A stretch of 41,758 nucleotides of DNA from an uncultured Alphaproteobacteria bacterium (GCA_902560675.1 CACEMP010000012.1:1-41758); one strand, 5' to 3'. Positions 1 to 7,707 are shown, counted from the stretch's first letter. Program-made: numbers and translations. Notes: generated by a model not told the origin, from the sequence alone.

Positions 1-322
1 TTTTTTAAAAAAATATTTTGGTGAAGATGTTATTTTACCAATTAGAGCACATGTTGACTCAAAAAGATATTTATCAAGTGTTGAAGAAGGTTATTATGAT
101 AGCTTATCAGAAGCATCGAAACTTTCGTTAAAAGTTCAAGGTGGTCCTTTCACAAAAGAAGAAGCAGATGCGTTTATAAGCAAACCTTTTATGGATGAAG
201 CAGTAGAGCTTAGAAGATTTGATGATTTAGCAAAAGTTCTAGATAAAAAAACTCCCGATGTTGAACATTTCCGTCCCTATTTAGAAGAAGCAAGACAGTC
301 TTTTTTAGCTAAACAAGCGTAA
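1..322 (+). CDS. HD-domain phosphonate oxygenase, PhnZ/TmpB-like (C-terminal part)
   Basis: The reading frame is open from the left edge (codons starting at base 2) to the TAA at 320-322, about 106 residues. The visible part contains ILPIRAHVDSKRYLSS, LKVQGGPFTKEEADAF and ELRRFDDLAKV. From memory these match the C-terminal half of the HD proteins of phosphonate-degradation operons (the TIGR03276-type family, which includes the diiron oxygenases PhnZ and TmpB). Those enzymes cleave the C-P bond of a hydroxylated phosphonate and release phosphate. The catalytic HD residues lie upstream of the window, so the substrate cannot be judged. A PhnY/TmpA-type hydroxylase would be the expected partner, also off-window. 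The stop codon abuts the next start, which suggests one transcript with the phosphatase gene. The family call is fairly safe; the exact substrate is not. Confidence 0.75.
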   Translation, partial: FLKKYFGEDVILPIRAHVDSKRYLSSVEEGYYDSLSEASKLSLKVQGGPFTKEEADAFISKPFMDEAVELRRFDDLAKVLDKKTPDVEHFRPYLEEARQSFLAKQA

Positions 323-847
323 ATGCAATTTAGCAATTATGATTTTATTGACTCTAAGTCATTTGCAGGCAAAATTATATTAACTTCTTTCCCAGGTCTT
401 AACTCTAATGGTTTATTTGAAGAAACAATTTTAGCAAACGAATTAGAAATATTTAAAAATAATAATTGTAGTTCTATTACTTCTTTTGTTGAAGATAGCG
501 AATTTGAAAAATTATGTGATAAAACTTTGTTTGTCAAAAATATTTATGAACATAAATTACATTGGTACCATTTACCCATTTATGACATGGGAGCACCAGA
601 TAAAGATTTTAAATATAAATGGGAAACAACAAAAGTTTTATTAAAGAACGAATTGATAGATGGTAAAAATATAGTTTTACATTGCCGTGGAGGAAAAGGA
701 AGAGCTGGCACTATAGCTGCTATTTTACTTGTTGAATTTAATTATGAAAAACAAGAAGCTATTGATCTAGTACGATCAAGAAGAAAAGGAGCTATTGAGT
801 CAAAAATCCAAGAAGATTTTATTTTTTCTTATCGAGCAGTTAATTAA
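323..847 (+). CDS. Dual-specificity/tyrosine phosphatase-like protein
   Basis: This 174-residue cytosolic protein has the cysteine-phosphatase P-loop HCRGGKGRAG at residues 120-129, with Cys121 and Arg127 in the CX5R arrangement. Upstream, HLPIYDMGAPD (residues 83-93) supplies an aspartate suited to be the general acid. It resembles the CDKN3/dual-specificity branch of protein tyrosine phosphatases. It has no signal peptide or membrane segment. The ATG directly follows the TAA of the phosphonate oxygenase gene with no spacer, so the two are probably translationally coupled. Its 3' end overlaps the stop of the convergent PiT gene. A role as a phosphomonoesterase acting on small molecules in phosphorus metabolism is as plausible as a role on phosphotyrosine proteins; the sequence does not decide. 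Confidence 0.8.
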   Translation: MQFSNYDFIDSKSFAGKIILTSFPGLNSNGLFEETILANELEIFKNNNCSSITSFVEDSEFEKLCDKTLFVKNIYEHKLHWYHLPIYDMGAPDKDFKYKWETTKVLLKNELIDGKNIVLHCRGGKGRAGTIAAILLVEFNYEKQEAIDLVRSRRKGAIESKIQEDFIFSYRAVN

Positions 848-1896
848 AAAGAGACCGTTAAATTAAAAATATTTTCTAGAATAAATAAAACAATTAAAGA
901 AATTAAAGCTGCAATTATAGGTAGCGTCATCCAACCCAAAGAAATTCTACCCGCAATTGACCATTGAACCTCTTTTCCTCCTTTTAAAAGACCAATTCCA
1001 ATTACGCCGCCGACAACAGCTTGGGAACTTGATACTGGTACCAAAGGTATAGAGGGAAGATTTATAGATTGTAAAAAAGCACTTATACCCTGGGATGCAA
1101 ATAAAAATAAAACAATAGAATGCGATATAACAACAATAAATGCTGCTACTGGTGTCATTTTTAAGAGATCATTACCCACGGTAAACATAACTCTTTTCGA
1201 GTAAGTAAAAACACCAACAGCTATTGCTAAGCCACCTAGTAAAAATAATTGTTCTTTTGAGGAAAAGACAAATAAATTTCCAATAGTAACATCAGTAAAC
1301 GGTGATATAGGTACGAAGACACCCATTACATTAGCAATATTGTTTGCACCTAAACTATAAGCACCAAAAGCACCTGCTAAAAGTAAAGCTGTTCTTGTAT
1401 ACGCATCAAGTCTGAGAATATGTAACTTTCTATTGAGTATAACTCTTTTGGTAAAAGTAAATAAACCCATTGCAATAACTCCTGCAATGATAGGACAGAG
1501 TATCCATGTTCCTAAAATAGTAATTAAAACTTGAAGATTTGTTGAAGATCCCGTGTATAAATTCCAACCAACAATTGCTCCAACAATCGCTTGCGTTGTT
1601 GAAACAGGCAAGCCAACTTTGGTCATTAAATATACAGATATTCCTGCAGACACACATGCTGCAAAAGCACCAGGCAATGCATTAATAGCACCTAACTTAC
1701 CTAAAGTTTCTGTTGTACCCGCTCCGCTAATAATTGCACCTAGAATAACAAAGACACTACAAATTATTGCTGCACTTGTGAAACTAACCATTCGTGTTCC
1801 AACTGCAGTTCCAAAAACATTTGCTGCATCATTGGCACCAAGTGACCAACCTAAAAAAAGACCACCAAATAAAAAAATTAGAATTGTAATTTCCAT
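844..1896 (-). CDS. pit: PiT family inorganic phosphate permease
   Basis: This is a 350-residue polytopic membrane protein of the PiT (PF01384) family, which imports phosphate with a cation. The two internally repeated signature segments are visible: LGANDAANVFGTAVGT near residues 19-34 and LGANNIANVMGVF near residues 182-194. Around ten hydrophobic helices can be seen. It lies six bases downstream of the DUF47 gene, a pairing widespread in bacteria where the DUF47 protein modulates the permease. PiT carriers are usually low-affinity systems, complementary to the Pst system 11 kb away. The substrate could be a metal-phosphate complex. Its stop overlaps the convergent phosphatase gene by four bases. 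Confidence 0.93.
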   Translation of the reverse strand: MEITILIFLFGGLFLGWSLGANDAANVFGTAVGTRMVSFTSAAIICSVFVILGAIISGAGTTETLGKLGAINALPGAFAACVSAGISVYLMTKVGLPVSTTQAIVGAIVGWNLYTGSSTNLQVLITILGTWILCPIIAGVIAMGLFTFTKRVILNRKLHILRLDAYTRTALLLAGAFGAYSLGANNIANVMGVFVPISPFTDVTIGNLFVFSSKEQLFLLGGLAIAVGVFTYSKRVMFTVGNDLLKMTPVAAFIVVISHSIVLFLFASQGISAFLQSINLPSIPLVPVSSSQAVVGGVIGIGLLKGGKEVQWSIAGRISLGWMTLPIIAALISLIVLFILENIFNLTVSF

Positions 1897-1902
1897 TGAA
1901 AA

Positions 1903-2565
1903 TTAAACGGAACGTTTAATAGCGTAAATTTGAACCTCGTCAGCTATGTCTTCTGCTTGATCACAAATACGATCAATCTTCTCTACAAAATATCGAAGAT
2001 GCATTTTTTGATCTAGAGGTAATTCAGAATCAAAAATTCTTCTTGCAAGAGAACTAAATTTTATATCAGATTCTTTTTCATAAAATGTAACTTTATGTGC
2101 ATTATCTCTTACAGATTTAATATCTCTAAAAAATGATCTTACGGTTAAACATAATGATTCAACACAATTTACAACAGTCTCTGTTAACTCAATTAAATCT
2201 TGGTGAAACTCTTTTGGAAAATTAGGTTTTTGAATAGAGAAGTGATAACAATTCCCTTGGTACATTCCAATTAATTCGTCGATGTGTTCTAGAAGTCGTA
2301 ACACATCACTTCTTGCATCTGGGATTAGTGTTTCTTCATAAAGAGTATGCTCAACATCTTTCGTAATTTTGTCGGCCTTACTTTCCATTTCTTTTACTTT
2401 TTCAACCATTTCCTCAAATTTACCGTTGGCAGAATGATTGAGATAAGTTGGAACTATCGATTTAAATACTAAGCCCACTTCAGAGACAATATCAACAAAC
2501 TCATCAATTTCTCTTTCAAGCTTTTTGGTATCACCAAATAATGATGCACTTTTTAATCCAAACAT
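1903..2565 (-). CDS. DUF47 / PhoU-like Pit accessory protein
   Basis: This 220-residue, largely helical, charged protein has no membrane segment. It matches the DUF47 (PhoU-like, TIGR00153-type) family in length and in motifs such as EMESKADKITKDVEHTLYEETLIPDARSD-type helices near residues 60-90, where acidic and basic residues form a PhoU-like metal-binding bundle. DUF47 proteins are encoded beside pit genes and are thought to regulate or assist the permease. Here the gene precedes pit by six bases, so it is first in a two-gene operon. The ATG at 2565 has no clear Shine-Dalgarno sequence. The divergent spacer 2566-2688 carries a Pho-box-like repeat. Confidence 0.9.
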   Translation of the reverse strand: MFGLKSASLFGDTKKLEREIDEFVDIVSEVGLVFKSIVPTYLNHSANGKFEEMVEKVKEMESKADKITKDVEHTLYEETLIPDARSDVLRLLEHIDELIGMYQGNCYHFSIQKPNFPKEFHQDLIELTETVVNCVESLCLTVRSFFRDIKSVRDNAHKVTFYEKESDIKFSSLARRIFDSELPLDQKMHLRYFVEKIDRICDQAEDIADEVQIYAIKRSV

Positions 2566-2601
2566 GGAGTGCTTATAGAACTTTTCAAAAAAAAAGAAAG
2601 A

Positions 2602-2621
2602 AATGTTAAATTTTTGTTACA
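2602..2621 (+). promoter_or_regulatory. Candidate Pho box before the arsC operon
   Basis: The direct repeat TGTTA (2604-2608) and TGTTA (2615-2619) is spaced exactly 11 bases start to start, and the second copy reads TTGTTACAA. Known PhoB sites are 11-bp direct repeats of a TGTCA-like core. The element resembles the one before phoB (16345-16362). A possible -10, TATCTT at 2632-2637, lies at the expected distance for the plus-strand genes. It sits between the DUF47-pit operon and the plus-strand membrane protein-arsC operon, so it could act on either. Confidence 0.5.
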
Positions 2622-2688
2622 ATTTGATTAATATCTTTATCTTTAAGTAAAGTGTAATATTCGCAATCTATAGAATTTAGGAGAAGAT

Positions 2689-2916
2689 ATGACAGATTTA
2701 TCAATTAATAGAATTAAGTGGTTTAGCACCGCGTTAATATTATCAGGAATATTATTAACCAATTTAAATGCCTATCCGATTAATATAATTATCCACGGCA
2801 CAGGGGCTATTGGTTGGTCAATTGTTGGTTATATGACAAAAGATCGAGCTCTTCTTACAAACTTTGGTTTACAGCTTCCACTATTTATTTTTGGTTATAT
2901 TTATTTGCTTTCATGA
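2689..2916 (+). CDS. Small membrane protein of unknown function
   Basis: This 75-residue protein is mostly hydrophobic. Likely membrane segments are at residues 12-28 (FSTALILSGILLTNLNA), 31-47 and 58-74, with a short charged loop MTKDRALL between the last two. I do not recognise a characterised family. An AGGAGA Shine-Dalgarno sequence lies about six bases before the ATG. Its TGA overlaps the ATG of the arsenate-reductase-like gene (ATGA at 2913-2916), so the two are translationally coupled. The 123-bp spacer upstream carries a Pho-box-like repeat. Position suggests a role in phosphate or arsenate handling, but this is inferred from context only. Confidence 0.7.
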   Translation: MTDLSINRIKWFSTALILSGILLTNLNAYPINIIIHGTGAIGWSIVGYMTKDRALLTNFGLQLPLFIFGYIYLLS

Positions 2917-3332
2917 AAAATAAAAATATTCTTTTTATGTGTGTTGCTAATTCAGCAAGAAGTCAAATGGCTGAAGGAATTGCAAAAAAATTATATCCTA
3001 ATTGTATTATTCAAAGTGCAGGATCAGTGCCAAAAGAGGTTAATCCCAATGCTATACTGGTTATGGGTGAAATCGATATTGACATATCAAAACATTATTC
3101 AAAAGATTTTGAAAGTTTAGACAACAAATTCAGAGATGAACTAAATACCATTTTTACGCTTTGTAAGGAAGAGGTATGTCCAGTTTTAAATTCTAAAGCT
3201 CAGATACTTTCAATTCCATTTGATGATCCTGCATCAGATCGTTTTAGTTCAAACCAATTAGATAAGTTTAGAGAAGTAAGAGATTCAATTTTTGATAAAT
3301 TGAAAGAACTTAAAAATTTATTTGAGAATTAA
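2913..3332 (+). CDS. arsC: ArsC-type arsenate reductase (low-molecular-weight PTP family)
   Basis: Starting at the ATG of the ATGA overlap (2913) gives 139 residues, the usual length of thioredoxin-coupled ArsC. The frame is open further upstream, but that part overlaps the preceding gene. The P-loop FMCVANSARSQMAEG places Cys10 and Arg16 in the CX5R motif; DDPAS near residues 104-108 carries the general acid. Two further cysteines, Cys84 and Cys89 (TLCKEEVCP), fit the Cys82/Cys89 redox relay of the Staphylococcus/Bacillus enzymes, although the loop is two residues shorter. This favours arsenate reductase over a protein tyrosine phosphatase. It would reduce arsenate, which enters through phosphate transporters, to arsenite. 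The AqpS-like channel at 7031-7687 is a likely exit route. Confidence 0.85.
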   Translation: MKNKNILFMCVANSARSQMAEGIAKKLYPNCIIQSAGSVPKEVNPNAILVMGEIDIDISKHYSKDFESLDNKFRDELNTIFTLCKEEVCPVLNSKAQILSIPFDDPASDRFSSNQLDKFREVRDSIFDKLKELKNLFEN

Positions 3333-3344
3333 TGAAGTTAAAAA

Positions 3345-3443
3345 TTAATTAAATTTATAAAAACTTAATATTCTATTAACACGTCTGTAAAAAATAAAAT
3401 TTAAATACTCTTTACCACTCACAATATTATTTCTTCCTGCCAT
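3345..3443 (-). CDS. Possible 32-residue small protein
   Basis: In the 145-bp gap between arsC and ppk a short minus-strand frame starts with ATG at 3443 and ends with TAA at 3345. The peptide begins MAGRNNIVSGKEYL and is basic (several Arg and Lys). It lies downstream of ppk in the same direction. There is no strong ribosome binding site. The start codon falls inside the loop of a 10-bp inverted repeat (3415-3462). I know no homologue. It may be a chance frame in A+T-rich DNA. Confidence 0.2.
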   Translation of the reverse strand: MAGRNNIVSGKEYLNFIFYRRVNRILSFYKFN

Positions 3444-3462
3444 GTCCAATTGTTGTGAGTGG
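3415..3462. repeat. 10-bp perfect inverted repeat with 28-nt loop
   Basis: CCACTCACAA (3415-3424) is the exact reverse complement of TTGTGAGTGG (3453-3462). It sits between the convergent arsC and ppk genes, 15 bases past the ppk stop. Neither side continues directly into a T-run, and the loop is long, so it is not a canonical rho-independent terminator. It could be a weak bidirectional terminator, an mRNA 3'-end stabiliser, or part of a small RNA. Confidence 0.6.
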
Positions 3463-3477
3463 GATTAAATTCTATTT

Positions 3478-5577
3478 TCAAATTTTTAAATTAGACTTAG
3501 CTCTAGATTTGAGTTTTGCTGAACCCCTCCCAGACAAGCTTGGATTTTTGATAAAAAAATTGTGAGAGGAAAATTTTTTCTCTTTGCTTGATATTTCTTT
3601 TTTCTGATAATTGCCATTACTTAACATTTGCCAAGAATTTGTATTATCTGCCATACTGGCAATTAAGATCTGATTTAATATTTGTTCATGTACAGTTTCA
3701 TTTTCAATAGGAATAAATGTTTCAACCCGCCTATCTAGATTTCTTTGCATTAAATCGGCAGAAGAAATAAACAAGATATTTTTTCTATGAGGGAATTTAT
3801 GACCATTATAAAAACAATATATTCTCGTATGTTCTAAAAAACGACCAATTATGCTTTTAACAACTATATTTTCTGATAGATTTTCTTTACCAGGTATTAG
3901 AGAGCAAATTCCTCTTATCAACAATTCAATTTTTACATTTTTTTGAGATGCTTTATAAAATTCATCAATAATTTGTTTATCAACAAGAGCATTACACTTA
4001 CATACTATTCCAGATGGTTTATTTTTTCCAGCATTTGTAATTTCATTTCTAATTAGTTCATTTAATTTGTTTCTTGCAGTTATTGGAGAATATACTATTT
4101 TTTTTATTGTTGTTGGTTCAGAATAACTAGTTAAATAATTAAACATTTTTGCAGCATCATTTGTTAATGTTTTGTCACAGGTGAAGTAAGATAAATCCAT
4201 ATAAACTCTTGCATTTCTCGGGTGATAATTACCTGTTCCATAATGTGCGTAATTTACAACAGAATTCATTTGCTTCCTTGTTACAAGTGTAATTTTTGCA
4301 TGAGTTTTCATATCAATATTGCCAAAAACAACTTGCGCTCCAGCTAATTCTAATTCTTTTGCCCATTTTAAGTTACGCTCTTCATCAAAACGTGCTTGCA
4401 ACTCTATAATGACAGTTACTAATTTTCCTTTTTGTGCTGCTCTAACTAAACTTGCTTCTATTGGTGAGTCATCAGTAGTTCGATATAAAGTATGTTTTAT
4501 TGATAAGACTTTTGGATCATCTGCAGCTTGATCAATAAACTGCGTCACTACTTCAAAAGATTCAAAAGGGTGATGAATAACAATATCTTTATTTGCTATA
4601 GCTTTAAAATAATCATTTTTAAAATCTTTAATTCTTTCAGGAAATCGTACCTTAAATTTTGGAAAAAATAATTTTTTAAAATCTTTCAAAAAAATTGACT
4701 CTATACTCGAAAGATTAACGGGTATTGGCAGTTTATATGTATTTACATCCTTATAGTTAAGTTTTTTATTTATGAATTTAATTAAGTGACTAGATATACT
4801 TTCATCAAAATCAATTCTTATTACCTCTTGTCTTCTTCTCTCAAAAATAGCTTTTTGAAATACTAAAAATAAATCTTCTCCTTCACCCCCTAATTCTAAT
4901 TCACTATTCCTAATTGGTCTAAAAACACCTTTATCCAAAACCCTATCACACTGGAAAATTTCTTTTAAAGAAATAAGTAGGGCTGTCTCCATAGATACAA
5001 AACGTGTTTTTTTACCAGGTAATTTAATAAATTTTTCTAATCCCTCTGGCACTCTTAGTATTCCATAAAAAGTTTTTTTATTATTCATTAAACGACATAC
5101 TAAGGTTGTTTCTTTATTTGGTATAAAAGGAAATGGGTGAGATGGATCAATAATAATTGGCGTTAAAACCCCCCAATTATTTTCTTCTAAATAATTTTTA
5201 ATAAATGTTTTATCTTTTGTTTTCAGTGTTTTTTCTACATCTATATGGATTTTGTTTTCTGAAAGCTCTCTTAGTAAATCTATCCATATTGATTTTATAT
5301 TTGAAATCATCTTCGATGTTTCTTTATCTATCAGCTTGAGTTGTTGTTGTGGTGTTAATCCATCAAAACTTTTATTTCGTGAAAATTTTTGAACATTCAA
5401 TCCTGCTACTCTAACCATAAAAAATTCATCTAAATTAGAGAATGCTATTGATAAAAATCTAACCCTTTCTAAAAGTGGAATTTTACTATCAGATGTCTGA
5501 CTTAAGACTCTTTCATTGAATTTTAGCCAAGACAATTCCCTGTTTGCATAGTTATAAGCGGTATTTTTTTTTAACAT
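3478..5577 (-). CDS. ppk1: Polyphosphate kinase 1
   Basis: This 699-residue, full-length PPK1 reversibly makes polyphosphate from ATP. The N-terminal domain begins NRELSWLKFNERVL (residues 12-25), typical of the family. The phospholipase-D-like catalytic half contains KHTLYRTTDDSPI (361-373), THAKITLVTR with the autophosphorylated histidine near residue 426, GTGNYHPRNARVYMDL (448-462) and RFLEHTRIYCF with the second conserved histidine near 584. ISSADLMQRNLDRRVE follows. The C-terminal tail is basic. It lies 60 bases downstream of the SixA-like gene and is probably co-transcribed with it. Placed among Pho genes, it would store phosphate taken up by Pst or PiT. Confidence 0.97.
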   Translation of the reverse strand: MLKKNTAYNYANRELSWLKFNERVLSQTSDSKIPLLERVRFLSIAFSNLDEFFMVRVAGLNVQKFSRNKSFDGLTPQQQLKLIDKETSKMISNIKSIWIDLLRELSENKIHIDVEKTLKTKDKTFIKNYLEENNWGVLTPIIIDPSHPFPFIPNKETTLVCRLMNNKKTFYGILRVPEGLEKFIKLPGKKTRFVSMETALLISLKEIFQCDRVLDKGVFRPIRNSELELGGEGEDLFLVFQKAIFERRRQEVIRIDFDESISSHLIKFINKKLNYKDVNTYKLPIPVNLSSIESIFLKDFKKLFFPKFKVRFPERIKDFKNDYFKAIANKDIVIHHPFESFEVVTQFIDQAADDPKVLSIKHTLYRTTDDSPIEASLVRAAQKGKLVTVIIELQARFDEERNLKWAKELELAGAQVVFGNIDMKTHAKITLVTRKQMNSVVNYAHYGTGNYHPRNARVYMDLSYFTCDKTLTNDAAKMFNYLTSYSEPTTIKKIVYSPITARNKLNELIRNEITNAGKNKPSGIVCKCNALVDKQIIDEFYKASQKNVKIELLIRGICSLIPGKENLSENIVVKSIIGRFLEHTRIYCFYNGHKFPHRKNILFISSADLMQRNLDRRVETFIPIENETVHEQILNQILIASMADNTNSWQMLSNGNYQKKEISSKEKKFSSHNFFIKNPSLSGRGSAKLKSRAKSNLKI

Positions 5578-5637
5578 AATTTTTTTTTATATTTTTTAGG
5601 TATAAAAAAAACATGTTCATAAAAAATTCATATTTCT

Positions 5638-6096
5638 TTAATAATTTTTATTTTTTGGTTTTAAAATTTTATCAATAGTCCAGCTATTTTTAAAGGATAT
5701 TATAGCAAAAGCACAGGTTGGAAAATGTTCAATATTTGAATTACATAAAATATTAATTGACTCTATCAAACTAGGGTTGTGTCCAATGATAAGAGTATTT
5801 TTTTTTAATTTTTTAATTTTGCTTACAAGTATATTTGGTGGGCATTCGTAAATATCGTTATCAATTGTAAATTTTACTGAGCGATCAAATGAATTAGAAA
5901 TTATATTATATGTGCTAGTTGTTCTTTTAGAAGGAGAACATATTATCTGACCAATTTGAAATTTTCTTTTATCTAATATTTTAGAAAATTGTTTTGCATT
6001 TCTCATACCTCTTTTATTTAGCGGCCTATCAATGTCATCAAGTTCTAAATTATCCCAACTAGATTTGGCGTGACGTAATAAATAGACTTGTAGCAT
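5638..6096 (-). CDS. SixA-like histidine phosphatase
   Basis: This 152-residue protein belongs to the phosphoglycerate-mutase-like histidine phosphatase superfamily. The N-terminal LLRHAKSSWDN (residues 6-16) carries the RH motif with the phosphorylated histidine; DRPLNKRG (23-30) and the later TLIIGHNPSL (about 106-115), with the second catalytic histidine, match SixA and its alphaproteobacterial relatives. SixA dephosphorylates phosphohistidine in E. coli, acting on the nitrogen phosphotransferase system, but small stand-alone homologues have varied substrates. It is followed by ppk1 in the same direction, and its start lies only 32 bases from the divergent ppx start. The context suggests a place in polyphosphate or phosphate signalling; the substrate is unknown. 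Confidence 0.85.
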   Translation of the reverse strand: MLQVYLLRHAKSSWDNLELDDIDRPLNKRGMRNAKQFSKILDKRKFQIGQIICSPSKRTTSTYNIISNSFDRSVKFTIDNDIYECPPNILVSKIKKLKKNTLIIGHNPSLIESINILCNSNIEHFPTCAFAIISFKNSWTIDKILKPKNKNY

Positions 6097-6128
6097 TCGA
6101 GTTTAATACTTTAGATGTATACATTTCC

Positions 6129-7034
6129 ATGGCTAAAAAGAAAAATAAAAATCCCATAACAGTGATTGATCTAGGCTCTAATACATTTAGACTAGTTATA
6201 TATGCGCAAGCTATTCATCCTTTTCCAATACTTTATCAAAAAAGAGAATTCTTAAAATTAGGTGAAAGTATTAAAATAGGTAAACTCCCATCGATAAAAA
6301 TAAAAGAAGCTATAAAATGCTTAGAAGAATATATTAAGATTGCAAAAGATTATGAGTCCTTAGATATTCATATAATTGCAACGGCCGCAATTCGTGAAAC
6401 AATAAATGGAAAAGAAATTATTGAACCCTTCAAGAAAAGAAAGTCAGTTAGAGTAAAAGTGCTCTCACCAAAAAATGAGGCTAAATGCGGATCCCTAGGT
6501 GTAATTAGTTCAATAAAAAATCCAATCGGTTTAGTTGCTGACTTGGGAGGTGGAAGTTTAGAACTTAGTACTATAAAAAATGAAAACATACTTGAAACTA
6601 AAAGTTTAAAAATTGGCATCTTAAGAAGTGAAACTGATATGTACAAAACTACTAAAATAAAATTTGATAATTTTTTATTTTCTAAATTTAAAAACCAATC
6701 TCTTAAATTTTCTAAAAACGTAGGAAATATTTATGTTATTGGAGGCATGTGGCGCAATCTTGCAAAACTTCATTTGCACCTAAATGGAATCAAGAAAAAT
6801 AAATTACATGGGTACATGATATCATTTTCAGAGTTAGAAATATTTTATCACAAATTATACTCTATGGAAAAAAAACAAATTCAAAAATTGAATGTTGTCC
6901 AACCAAATCGATTAGATAAATTAAAATTATCTACATATATTTTATTTAGCCTTGCTTCATTTTATAACATTAAAAATATTATTTTTGTAAGATATGGAAT
7001 CCGTGAAGGCTACTTGTACGATATGTTGAACTAA
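6129..7034 (+). CDS. ppx: Ppx/GppA family exopolyphosphatase, short form
   Basis: This 301-residue protein of the ASKHA fold has the phosphate-1 loop VIDLGSNTFRLVIYA (residues 13-27) and the phosphate-2 motif GLVADLGGGSLELS (about 135-148). The Ppx/GppA family releases phosphate from polyphosphate or hydrolyses pppGpp. It is about 200 residues shorter than E. coli Ppx and lacks the C-terminal HD-like domains, as seen in many alphaproteobacterial and actinobacterial short forms. It is transcribed away from sixA-ppk1, so synthesis and breakdown of polyphosphate share one 32-bp divergent spacer. Its stop codon overlaps that of the convergent aquaporin gene. Confidence 0.9.
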   Translation: MAKKKNKNPITVIDLGSNTFRLVIYAQAIHPFPILYQKREFLKLGESIKIGKLPSIKIKEAIKCLEEYIKIAKDYESLDIHIIATAAIRETINGKEIIEPFKKRKSVRVKVLSPKNEAKCGSLGVISSIKNPIGLVADLGGGSLELSTIKNENILETKSLKIGILRSETDMYKTTKIKFDNFLFSKFKNQSLKFSKNVGNIYVIGGMWRNLAKLHLHLNGIKKNKLHGYMISFSELEIFYHKLYSMEKKQIQKLNVVQPNRLDKLKLSTYILFSLASFYNIKNIIFVRYGIREGYLYDMLN

Positions 7035-7687
7035 TTTTTAAAAAACAATCTAACAATAATTGTAGCAATAAGAGCACCAATAATCTGAGCTAAAATAAAA
7101 CCTAGAACACTTGATGGACTTATTCCACTAAAACTATCTGTAAACATTCTTCCTATAGTTACTGCTGGATTTGCAAAACTTGTTGATGAAGTAAACCAAT
7201 ATCCTGCGGTAATAAATAGAGCTACACCAATAGCTATTCTTTCCTTGTTTACCTCTTTTAATATAAAAATAGTTAATAATAATCCAACAGTTGCAATTAT
7301 TTCTGAAAAGAATTTAAATACACCAACTCTTTCATTGAGTGACCATTCAATTATAGGATATTCAAAATACCAATTTGCAGTTAAACAACCAAATATACCA
7401 GCAATAATCTGAGTAAAAATAAAAATTATTCCGTAATTAATAGGAATATTTTTTTGGATAATATCACTTAATACAACAGCAGGATTAAAGTACGCTCCTG
7501 AGATATTAATAAACATAGAAATAATTACATATAAAATGGCACCTGTTGCGATAGTGTTTCCTAGTAATATTATACCAAGGTCATTTGACATTAATTCTCC
7601 CATAATTCCACTACCTACAACTGTTAGTACAAGAAAATATGTCCCAATAAATTCTGCTAGTATTTTTTGTCTTAAAGAAAATGTCAC
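7031..7687 (-). CDS. AqpS-like MIP channel (probable arsenite/small-solute exit)
   Basis: This 218-residue MIP-family channel has six hydrophobic helices and two NPA half-helices: SGAYFNPAVVLSD (near residues 63-75) and STSFANPAVTIGRMF (near 167-181). LLGNTIATGAI and ITAGYWFTSSTSFANPAVTI closely recall, from memory, the AqpS subgroup found in ars operons of rhizobia, where the channel replaces an arsenite pump. The gene is 20 bases downstream of the glycosyltransferase gene and is third in the plcP-agt-aqp operon. With ArsC at 2913-3332 it could complete arsenate detoxification. Passage of water, glycerol or another neutral solute freed during lipid remodelling is an alternative. Confidence 0.85.
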   Translation of the reverse strand: MTFSLRQKILAEFIGTYFLVLTVVGSGIMGELMSNDLGIILLGNTIATGAILYVIISMFINISGAYFNPAVVLSDIIQKNIPINYGIIFIFTQIIAGIFGCLTANWYFEYPIIEWSLNERVGVFKFFSEIIATVGLLLTIFILKEVNKERIAIGVALFITAGYWFTSSTSFANPAVTIGRMFTDSFSGISPSSVLGFILAQIIGALIATIIVRLFFKN

Positions 7688-7707
7688 TATAAAATTACCT
7701 TAAATAA

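Noticed and set aside
1553-1906. Plus-strand open frame opposite pit
   Set aside because: It lies wholly opposite a well-supported membrane protein gene and its translation looks like no known protein.
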